A stretch of 64,000 nt of DNA. Origin: JARFQH01 sp041299015. GTDB taxonomy: Bacteria; Desulfobacterota; Desulfobacteria; Desulfobacterales; SG8-13. Below are positions 58,853 to 64,000 of this stretch, in pieces. The notes under the pieces were generated by a model. The model did no database searches, was not told the origin of the DNA, and worked only from the letters and a program-made list of their open reading frames with translations. Made by a program: the position numbers and the translations under genes. The stretch is taken from NCBI GenBank assembly GCA_041299015.1, contig JBFYWB010000054.1, forward strand, positions 11,632 to 75,631, given 5' to 3'. Each line of letters starts with the position of its first letter. The stretch's first letter is position 1.

Positions 58853-58853
58853 G

Positions 58854-59003
58854 GTAGCTGCTCCAAGGATAATCCGCTGCACGCTGGACCGGTCCAGCGT
58901 GCAGCGGATTGCGATGGACATAACAGGAAAGCTGCAGGGCATAGGCGTCATTTCGTACCAGCATGCTTTTGAACCGGCCTTGGAACAAATGTCCGCTTAC
59001 CAA
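58854..59003 (-). pseudogene. Remnant of a REP-associated tyrosine transposase (Y1, IS200-like)
   Basis: About 50 codons match the C-terminal third of RAYT transposases: GHLFQGRFKSMLVRNDAYAL, SCYVHRNPLHAGPVQRAADY and PWSSY. Both ends are lost: a stop lies in frame upstream, and the homology ends at WSSY at the boundary with the neighbouring gene. The catalytic Tyr and HUH motif are absent. A perfect 40-bp palindrome is embedded in it. Confidence 0.75.
58871..58910. repeat. Perfect 40-bp palindrome
   Basis: Bases 58871-58890 are exactly complementary to 58891-58910, with no spacer. It encodes residues of the NPLHAGPVQRAAD segment of the transposase remnant on the minus strand. Confidence 0.9.
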
Positions 59004-59046
59004 CCGCGAAGGCCATTACTTGTGTGAAGTTTCATACAAGTGACCC

Positions 59047-59283
59047 CTAAGGGGCGCGGTGGTATTTTGCCGAATCCTCCTTGAGCAACTTGTTGGCCCT
59101 TCGCTTTTCCCTAAATTAGTAGGCCTTGATCTTTCGATTGAACTCGTAAAGATCGCTGAGTCTCTTTGCTACCTTATCGATTCGTGTCATCTTCAAGCTT
59201 CTCTATATCTACCTGGCCCTGCATCGAGTCCCTTGTTTTCCTAAGCCAGATCAGGTCGCTCTTATTAGCACGCTTTTTCGCTA
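59047..59283 (-). pseudogene. Possible decayed coding frames after relE
   Basis: Two minus-strand frames with protein-like composition follow relE: a fragment KKRANKSDLIWLRKTRDSMQ then GQVDIEKLEDDTNR ending at 59174, and MTRIDKVAKRLSDLYEFNRK (ATG 59190) which stops at 59116 but continues in frame to 59047. The two overlap at GATGA, as coupled genes do. They may be a broken toxin-antitoxin or cassette gene. No family is recognised. Confidence 0.3.
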
Positions 59284-59538
59284 ACGATATACATCTTTTC
59301 TGTGGCCGACTTTGATCACCCACACCGTAAGTTCGTTATCCTGTATTGAATAGACGATACGATAATTTCCCTGCCGGATGCGGTACAGTTCATAGTCGGT
59401 GAGTTTTTCACAACCCATAGGTCTAGGATCGTTTCCAAGTTGCTCGACTCGCGAAATGATTTTTTTAAGATCGTTTTTCGGAATTTTTTTGAGCTCCTTC
59501 CAAACCGAATCTTTGAAAAAGATTTCATATTCGGCCAT
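59281..59538 (-). CDS. relE: RelE/ParE-family toxin
   Basis: An 85-residue RelE-type ribosome-dependent mRNase: MAEYEIFFKDSVWKELKKIP, IISRVEQLGNDPRPMGCEKL, YELYRIRQGNYRIVYSIQDN and VWVIKVGHRKDVYR. The Arg-rich R-x-GNYRIVY and VGHRKDVYR ends are the catalytic/RNA-binding region and look intact. It overlaps the antitoxin gene by 14 bases, in the usual antitoxin-first order. Probably an active toxin. Confidence 0.92.
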   Translation of the reverse strand: MAEYEIFFKDSVWKELKKIPKNDLKKIISRVEQLGNDPRPMGCEKLTDYELYRIRQGNYRIVYSIQDNELTVWVIKVGHRKDVYR

Positions 59539-59758
59539 CTTTTTTAAGCCTTTTAAGCATTTCAGAAAAACTGATTAGCGGCTCATTCGCCCTTTCCTCG
59601 AATGCAGCCATATCCTCTGCATCCTCTGCAAGCGCTGCCTTGACTGCGTCATTGACGAGATCGGAAATTGATTTTGATGTTTCTATGGATTTTAATTTCA
59701 ATGCTTTATGTATATTGGGATCGAAATATACAGTAGCACGTTTTGCGGGTGTTGCCAT
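59525..59758 (-). CDS. relB: RelB/RHH-type antitoxin
   Basis: A 77-residue antitoxin: MATPAKRATVYFDPNIHKAL is a ribbon-helix-helix start, followed by KSISDLVNDAVKAALAED and the flexible acidic tail EERANEPLISFSEMLKRLK. ATG 59758 has TAGGAGGTGA upstream. A long frame extending to 60415 is a read-through artefact. Palindromes at 59786-59808 are likely its operator. Confidence 0.9.
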   Translation of the reverse strand: MATPAKRATVYFDPNIHKALKLKSIETSKSISDLVNDAVKAALAEDAEDMAAFEERANEPLISFSEMLKRLKKDGRI

Positions 59759-59785
59759 AATGTCACCTCCTATATGTGACATTAT

Positions 59786-59808
59786 AACGTCATGACGTTC
59801 TGACGTCA
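59786..59808. promoter_or_regulatory. Operator palindromes of relBE
   Basis: AACGTCATGACGTT (59786-59799) and TGACGTCA (59801-59808) are both perfect palindromes sharing the half-site TGACGT. They lie 28-50 bases before relB, the expected place for RelB/RelE autoregulation. Confidence 0.6.
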
Positions 59809-59849
59809 AGTGCTGAGATCTGCAGGATGCGACCGCTTGGGTTGACCGA

Positions 59850-59951
59850 GGTGGTTTACCGTCTAAGGTCGAACCACCCAATCGAGGCGGATGTGAAGGG
59901 CCGCTTGGCACCGTTTTCTGATCGTCTGCGTCCAAGCGCGTGATGTTAGGT
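59850..59951 (-). repeat. attC-like structure after the methyltransferase (weak)
   Basis: The methyltransferase stop codon lies inside ACCTAAC (59951-59945), which fits the cassette core site RYYYAAC. Two inverted repeats follow (CGCTTGG/CCAAGCG; GGTGGTT 59850-59856 with AACCACC 59872-59878). A good second core site is lacking. Confidence 0.3.
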
Positions 59952-60599
59952 GGCGCATGCGACGTTTCCAGCGATGAGGATGAATGCGCCGCTCGGAAGT
60001 GAGGATGGCCAGGCGCGCTCAATGCGACTCGCAAACGATCCGCCGCTGGGAATCTGGATGGCCGTGTGCACACGGAGATGTTCGACGGGCAAGTCATGGA
60101 AGAGGCCCCTGGCTTCACGCACCGTGTGCCAATGCGAACCTCGATAGCCTCCGCGGCCGCCGCCTGGGCCCATTTGCAGGTAAAGGAGACTGTGCCTGTT
60201 GAGCAAACCGATCGCGAATCGGCGACGCGCCACGCGAAGGATTTCATGTACTGCAGTGATCTCCTCCTCAATAAAACAGAGGGCCGCAATCGACACGACC
60301 AAGTCGAAGCTGGCGTTTGCGTACGGCAGGGAACGTGCGTCAGCGACCGCGTAGGAAGTCTCCCCATCATCGCGACGACGCGCATACTCCACCCAGTCCG
60401 GGTTGATGTCGACACCTGCTACCCGGCCATCCAGTGCGGCGGCAAGTGTACGAGTGAAGAAGCCCGTGCCACAGCCGACGTCGAGGAGCGATTCTCCTGG
60501 GCGAGGTTGCAGGTTCTGAAGAACCAAAGCCGCCTCACGCTGCCCAATCCACCTGCCGCGCGGGGTTTCGTACCATCGGTCATACGGCTCTGCATCCAT
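59946..60599 (-). CDS. SAM-dependent methyltransferase (class I)
   Basis: A 217-residue class I methyltransferase. It starts MDAEPYDRWYETPRGRWIGQ, then PGESLLDVGCGTGFFTRTLA (motif I), VAGVDINPDWVEYARRR, YAVADARSLPYANASFDLVV (motifs II/III) and EEITAVHEILRVARRRFAIG. It resembles UbiE-type methyltransferases but the substrate is unknown. ATG 60599 fits the family start; a frame to 60698 adds a Pro/His-rich end without homology. Its stop overlaps a cassette-like core site, so it may be a mobile gene cassette. Confidence 0.8.
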   Translation of the reverse strand: MDAEPYDRWYETPRGRWIGQREAALVLQNLQPRPGESLLDVGCGTGFFTRTLAAALDGRVAGVDINPDWVEYARRRDDGETSYAVADARSLPYANASFDLVVSIAALCFIEEEITAVHEILRVARRRFAIGLLNRHSLLYLQMGPGGGRGGYRGSHWHTVREARGLFHDLPVEHLRVHTAIQIPSGGSFASRIERAWPSSLPSGAFILIAGNVACAT

Positions 60600-60672
60600 C
60601 TCGGCTGTCCAGCCACCATACGTTTGCGGTGAGGGGTGCGCGTTGTGACTATGTTCCGGAAAAATTGATCCG

Positions 60673-60876
60673 CTATTTCGCGTCCCCCTCCACCGCATGG
60701 TTAAATTCTAAATATTCTTTCATTTCAACCCATTCTGCATTTATCTTTTTCCCATCAAAAGATAAGCTCAATATCACTCTATCGTCATTTTTACACCAGG
60801 CATTGATATAGCCTGAAAATACTTTTCGGATATCCTTCAAATCCAATTCGGCATATCTACCTTTACAAATGCTGCT
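60673..60876 (-). pseudogene. Open coding-like frame without a normal start
   Basis: A 67-codon minus-strand frame reads KGRYAELDLKDIRKVFSGYI, then DDRVILSLSFDGKKINAEWV and EMKEYLEFNHAVEGDAK. It has protein-like composition, but an in-frame stop precedes it and only a TTG (at LDLKD) could start it. It may be the end of a truncated gene. No family is recognised. The rest of 60880-61058 is empty. Confidence 0.4.
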
Positions 60877-61058
60877 CTAAGCCCCTAAAAAGGCGGTTTC
60901 CCCCACCATTCTTTTTAAAATACAATCACTTCTCTTGGGCCGATCCCATACTATAAACCAGCGTGATTTTTTGTATAGAAAAGATTAAAGTGGGTTGTGC
61001 GGTTTCGGCGCAAATTCAAATACAATCGGCAACGTTCATATCAGCTTCATGCCCAAAA

Positions 61059-62018
61059 TCAATTGCTCGTGGTTCCGAAAAAGCAGAATGCCTTAGAACT
61101 TGTACCATTATTCACATCCTCCGCGTCCTCAGGCACATTGTTTACGATTACGATAGAGCTGAAACCCGGTTGGCGACTCAATAAAACCGCGTCGGTATCT
61201 TGCTCGTTAATCGATTCAGAATCGATCGCAAGTAAACCGGCGTCTTCCCAAAACATTTCTTCGGATGCGGCGGCGACGATGATTTGTGAATCGATGGGAT
61301 CGTCAAAATTTTTTTTCCCCTGATTTGTCTCGGCGTCCAATAGAAGAATGTAATCCTTCTGCTCCAATGATTTAAATGGGTCGCTGACGGAAAGAGTGTC
61401 ATAATCGGTTTTGGCTGAGCAAAGAATAATGATGTCGGTTTCCTCTGGAAACCGAACTTTCACGTCTTCAATGACAAGTGGTAACAAATCTATTTCCTGA
61501 GGCCTTGATTCAGGTTCAGCGTAATAGTTTATGAGAGTGAAATCAAACGCGGCGTCATGGGTTTCAAATCTCGCAAAAAATGCTTCGGAACCGAAATTGT
61601 TTTCCTTTGAATCATCGTATGAGTGCCATTCTACAGGGCGCATGATGTCAGCCTGATGGACAAAGGCATACCGGTTAAGGCCATCTTTGACAATCGGCCC
61701 CAAAAGATATTCGAAGTGATGGCCATACCGATTCAATTCTTCGACTAAGGAATCCATGACGGACGCCGCATTATCACTTCGGATGCATTGAAGCGCTACT
61801 ATTTCAAACCTGGAAAGGATGTCTGCTGTAGCCCGGATCGTTTCAAGATCAGTTAAATCGACTGATCCGAGATTGTAGCTGGCTATGGTGAACCGATTTT
61901 GGGATTCTGAAGTCCCAGCATCAAATTCCTGAGATGAAGTCTCCGTGCCATCAAAGACTGTGCCCCCGAAAAAATAGAGTAACAGAGCTAATAGCAGGGT
62001 TTTATATCCCGGTTTCAT
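61059..62018 (-). CDS. Exported nuclease-fold (EEP-like) protein with altered active site
   Basis: A 319-residue protein with a signal peptide (LLLALLLYFFGGTVF). The frame RFTIASYNLGSVDLTDLETI, IVALQCIRSDN, EYLLGPIVKDGLNRYAFVHQ and DFTLINYYAEPESRPQEIDL follows the endonuclease/exonuclease/phosphatase (DNase I-like) fold. However the catalytic Glu of LQE is Cys (ALQCIRSD), the GDFN block is ILCSAKTDYD, and the final SDH is missing. It is thus probably not an active nuclease. ATG 62018 overlaps the end of an upstream frame. No ribosome binding site is clear. Confidence 0.7.
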   Translation of the reverse strand: MKPGYKTLLLALLLYFFGGTVFDGTETSSQEFDAGTSESQNRFTIASYNLGSVDLTDLETIRATADILSRFEIVALQCIRSDNAASVMDSLVEELNRYGHHFEYLLGPIVKDGLNRYAFVHQADIMRPVEWHSYDDSKENNFGSEAFFARFETHDAAFDFTLINYYAEPESRPQEIDLLPLVIEDVKVRFPEETDIIILCSAKTDYDTLSVSDPFKSLEQKDYILLLDAETNQGKKNFDDPIDSQIIVAAASEEMFWEDAGLLAIDSESINEQDTDAVLLSRQPGFSSIVIVNNVPEDAEDVNNGTSSKAFCFFGTTSN

Positions 62019-62028
62019 TTCACCGCCC

Positions 62029-62253
62029 TCAATTTATGTGTTTTTTGAAGCTGTTTCCACAATTCGGGTACAGCCGGACGATAAAAGGTTTCAAGCAGAT
62101 CGAAAGATGAGGATTCCTTTCGATTGACGCCATCACAGCACCCACGCACAAGAGAAAGTCGCCGCCCAATCCATGGACTTGTTGCTCATACCACTGGTAT
62201 GCCGCGGCCAGATCGGTTTCTGCTTCCCCTCTGACGGTAACTGGTTTCTTCAT
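62029..62253 (-). pseudogene. RelE/ParE-type toxin, C-terminus lost by frameshift
   Basis: The first ~50 codons are a good ParE-like toxin: MKKPVTVRGEAETDLAAAYQ, WYEQQVHGLGGDFLLCVGAV, MASIERNPHL. The usual continuation (YxxVYRxVRRALxRRFPY) is missing; the frame runs into LSICLKPFIVRLYPNCGNSF and stops. Another frame from the same point (DLLETFYRPAVPELWKQLQK) stays open to the next gene. It pairs with the truncated antitoxin upstream. Confidence 0.7.
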
Positions 62254-62474
62254 AATCCCGACCGATTCCGAATTCTTTCCCCAACTTCGATCTATGGAGA
62301 CCCTGCGTCAGGATTCCGGTGATACGCTTCCAGCCGGCTATCCAGTTCCCTTTTCTGTTCTTCGCTAGGTGGAACGGCCTCTGGCAAAGCCGCAATGCTG
62401 TCCCATATGTCTTCGACCATTTGAATCCGCTCCTCAACGCTGAAATCGAGAATATCTGTTGCTTTTATACTCAC
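62250..62474 (-). pseudogene. Addiction-module antitoxin with premature stop
   Basis: A PF09720-type antitoxin starting GTG at 62474: VSIKATDILDFSVEERIQMV, EDIWDSIAALPEAVPPSEEQ and DSRLEAYHRNPDAGSP. The family continues with Trp (SPWEEV), but here the codon is TAG (62294-62292), followed in frame by IEVGERIRNRSGL and a TGA that overlaps the toxin start by four bases. A single G-to-A change from TGG explains the truncation. Confidence 0.75.
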
Positions 62475-62525
62475 AACGCCCCCATCATATTTGATACGTG
62501 TCAGCAATGTGAGCCTGACCCTACT

Positions 62526-62583
62526 GCCAACACCAAGCATCAGCGGCGGCGCGCAACGCCGTCCTCTGTAAGCTTTGTTGGGC
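62526..62583 (-). repeat. attC-like site downstream of the isochorismatase gene
   Basis: On the minus strand GCCCAAC (62583-62577) fits the core RYYYAAC, and GTTGGC (62531-62526) fits the inverse core GTTRRRY with one base missing. The 58 bases between pair as imperfect arms (AAAGC/GCTTG, CAG/CTG, CGGCG/CGCCG) with unpaired extra bases, as in integron attC sites. Confidence 0.5.
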
Positions 62584-62628
62584 AGCACTCTGAATCGCTT
62601 CATCGCAATCGGGTCGAATACTCCGCCG

Positions 62629-63252
62629 CTACTTCTTGGCCATGTAGCTCGTAATCAGGTTCCTGTAGTTCGGAATGTACTCGGAAAAAAGCGCGCCGAG
62701 ACCCTCGATGTCGTTGCGCCAGTCTCGGTGCAACTCGCACGCTACGCCGAACCAGCTCATGATCTGGACACCCGCTGCGGCCATGCGCGCCCATGCCGCG
62801 TGCCTTGTGACTTCATTGAACGTCCCAGAGGCGTCGGTAACCACAAAGACGTCGTATCCGGCTTCGACGGCTGAGAGCGCTGGGAACGCCACGCACACCT
62901 CGGTAACTACTCCGGCGATGATCAACTGCTTGCGTCCGGTCTTTCGCACCGCATCGACGAACTCCTCGTTGTCCCAGGCATTGATATTCCCGGGACGAGC
63001 GATGTACGGCGCGCCTATGAATAGCTCCTTGAGTTCCGGTACCAGGGGCCCATTCGGACCGTTCTCGAAGCTGGTCGTCAAGATCGTGGGCAGCTTGAAG
63101 TACTTGGCGCTAGCTGCCAGGGCGAGAACATTGTTCTTGAACTCACCCGGGGAAAAATCCTGTACTAAGGAGATCAGACCTGACTGGTGATCCACCAGCA
63201 GGCAGGCCGCGTCGTCCTTCGAAAGCCGCATGTACTTGAACGAGTTGCTCAT
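62629..63252 (-). CDS. Isochorismatase-like cysteine hydrolase
   Basis: A 207-residue hydrolase of the isochorismatase/YcaC family: MSNSFKYMRLSKDDAACLLV, DHQSGLISLVQDF (catalytic Asp), LPTILTTSFENGPNGPLVPE, GRKQLIIAGVVTEVCVAFPA (catalytic Cys in VTEVC, with the cis-peptide GVVT) and DASGTFNEVTRHAAWARMAA. The catalytic Asp, Lys and Cys appear present. Substrate is unknown. ATG 63252 has GGAGGAGG about eight bases upstream. It is bounded by attC-like structures on both sides and may be a gene cassette. Confidence 0.88.
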   Translation of the reverse strand: MSNSFKYMRLSKDDAACLLVDHQSGLISLVQDFSPGEFKNNVLALAASAKYFKLPTILTTSFENGPNGPLVPELKELFIGAPYIARPGNINAWDNEEFVDAVRKTGRKQLIIAGVVTEVCVAFPALSAVEAGYDVFVVTDASGTFNEVTRHAAWARMAAAGVQIMSWFGVACELHRDWRNDIEGLGALFSEYIPNYRNLITSYMAKK

Positions 63253-63294
63253 GAGAATTACCTCCTCCAAAACGGACATGATTATCCCGATGAC

Positions 63295-63364
63295 GTCGAA
63301 CGAAAAGCTCACCAGGACCGAGGGCCGTCAGGCCCTTGGGATCAGGCGGAGCGACTGGTTGGCC
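63295..63364 (-). repeat. attC-like structure downstream of mazF
   Basis: Between the mazF stop and the isochorismatase start, the minus strand has GGCCAAC near one end and GTTCGAC at the other. Inner arms pair: GCTC/GAGC (63307-63310, 63349-63352) and AGGGCC/GGCCCT (63321-63326, 63331-63336). The core sites deviate from consensus. Confidence 0.4.
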
Positions 63365-63373
63365 GCACCTGTC

Positions 63374-63684
63374 TCAGACATCGAGAGCGAAGCGGATTGC
63401 CCGTCCGACATCAATCATCTTTCCCGGGGGCAAGGTCGTAATCAAGGAACCGAGTTTTCCCTTCGAAACAGTCTGCAGGTGGTCACAGTTAACAGCGCAA
63501 TCGAGCGGCATGCCGTCAGCTTTCGATAGAAAAACCTCCGATGGAATATCACGGACCGTACTCGTAACGGGAGCGATAGTCACTTCCCCAAGATATTGCA
63601 GCACGGAATCTCTTGTCAGGATAAGGACAGACCTTTTTTTTCCGGCCGGGAAAGCTTGTACCACCGGACTTCGCCGCTTTTCAT
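63374..63684 (-). pseudogene. mazF: MazF toxin with a frameshift in an A8 run
   Basis: The ATG at 63684, overlapping the antitoxin stop (ATGA), begins MKSGEVRWYKLSRPEKK, a MazF start. The rest, KKRSVLILTRDSVLQYLGEV, IAPVTSTVRDIPSEVFLSKA and LPPGKMIDVGRAIRFALDV, is in another frame. The two join at eight A residues on the minus strand (63641-63634); nine would restore a 103-residue MazF. It is either inactive, expressed by slippage, or a sequencing error. Confidence 0.8.
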
Positions 63685-63902
63685 TCGTCACCCCAAGCTT
63701 GTTCCGCTTCCCAGACCGAAAACTCATCGGCATCAACCGGGTGCCGTTCGTATCCCTCGCGGTGCTTGCGCTCCAGTTGCTCAAGGCTGTACCGAACGAG
63801 AGCCTCCCGAAGCGCCTTTCTTGCAAGAGCAGAACGATTTGTGTGGAGTTCCTTCGAAACTCGGTCGATCGCTTTGACGAGTGTCATCTGAATAGTTTTC
63901 AT
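63681..63902 (-). CDS. MazE-like RHH antitoxin
   Basis: A 73-residue antitoxin: MKTIQMTLVKAIDRVSKELH is a ribbon-helix-helix start, then NRSALARKALREALVRYSLE and an acidic end DADEFSVWEAEQAWGDE. Its stop overlaps the mazF start by four bases. ATG 63902 has GAGGTG upstream. The promoter region holds a near-palindrome (63918-63947). Confidence 0.85.
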   Translation of the reverse strand: MKTIQMTLVKAIDRVSKELHTNRSALARKALREALVRYSLEQLERKHREGYERHPVDADEFSVWEAEQAWGDE

Positions 63903-63917
63903 ATCACACCTCTATTA

Positions 63918-63947
63918 TGTGGATTTATATAGCTATAAAAATCCACA
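63918..63947. promoter_or_regulatory. Operator near-palindrome upstream of mazE-like gene
   Basis: TGTGGATTT (63918-63926) and AAATCCACA (63939-63947) flank a centre with ATAGCTAT. It lies 15-45 bases before the antitoxin start, as expected for autoregulation. Confidence 0.55.
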
Positions 63948-64000
63948 TCGTATGGGGTGTCAGTTCGATTTGTTCGGCTAACGTCGCAAATAACCGGGCG

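Noticed and set aside
59759..60415. Long N-terminal extension of the relB frame (296 codons)
   Set aside because: It is antisense-frame to the methyltransferase, and the ATG at 59758 has a strong ribosome binding site and fits the antitoxin family.
1..64000. CRISPR arrays, rRNA and tRNA genes
   Set aside because: No regularly spaced direct repeats, rRNA segments or tRNA T-loop patterns were noticed by eye; a tool search would be needed to be certain.

Overview
The window looks like chromosomal DNA of an anaerobic Desulfobacterota (deltaproteobacterial) bacterium, most likely a sulfate reducer of the Desulfobacteraceae/Desulfosarcinaceae type. Indications are a rubrerythrin/rubredoxin oxidative-stress set, a small siroheme sulfite reductase like that of Desulfovibrio, a seven-heme cytochrome c, an HdrD-like membrane quinone oxidoreductase coupled to an electron transfer flavoprotein, small FmdB and NifX-type proteins, and several sigma-54 promoter matches. 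This assignment is inference from gene content; no rRNA is present and no tRNA was recognised.

Layout. 0-8.9 kb: rubrerythrin (cut by the window edge), a STAS/SEC14 protein, an FAD oxidoreductase and a 52-residue rubredoxin, all on the minus strand; then MgtE (with a hairpin at its ribosome binding site), a CNMP-CBS-DUF294 signalling protein and an SH3-domain anchor protein. 9.4-15.5 kb: a four-gene operon behind a sigma-54-like promoter encoding lysine 2,3-aminomutase, two ATP-grasp ligases and a GNAT-deacetylase-GNAT fusion; this is the strongest candidate for an undescribed small-molecule pathway, perhaps an acylated beta-lysine compound. 15.8-19 kb: sulfite reductase, then a complete phenylalanine-type attenuator (leader peptide with Phe-Phe-Cys-Phe, antiterminator and terminator) ahead of a fused DAHP synthase-prephenate dehydratase. 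19-33 kb: housekeeping and envelope genes (B12 radical SAM protein, Pal, PBP-like transpeptidase, small zinc proteins, lipoproteins, an M48 protease, a phosphoesterase, a ParB-like protein, a CoA-transferase/GNAT fusion). 33-43.7 kb: a HerA-type ATPase converging on a short trypsin-like protease, then an OpgG-like glucan protein next to a 1826-residue membrane-GH94 protein.

44-58.2 kb: a long co-directional cluster with a canonical sigma-54 promoter: two OYE/FAD oxidoreductases, EtfA, a seven-heme cytochrome, an ETF:quinone oxidoreductase-like Fe-S protein, EtfB, an MftF-like glycosyltransferase, two radical SAM/SPASM proteins and several small ferredoxin-fold proteins. I read it as an electron path from OYE flavoenzymes through ETF to quinone, linked to a mycofactocin-like modified-peptide function whose usual genes are not visible here.

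58.8-64 kb: an accessory region with genes on the minus strand: a transposase remnant containing a perfect 40-bp palindrome, RelBE, a methyltransferase, a degenerate nuclease-fold protein, a decayed antitoxin/toxin pair, an isochorismatase-like hydrolase and MazEF with a frameshift in an A8 run. attC-like structures downstream of several of these genes suggest an integron cassette array or its decayed remains. Key uncertainties are start codons lacking Shine-Dalgarno sites, all promoter calls (made by eye), and function assignment for the two accessory systems.
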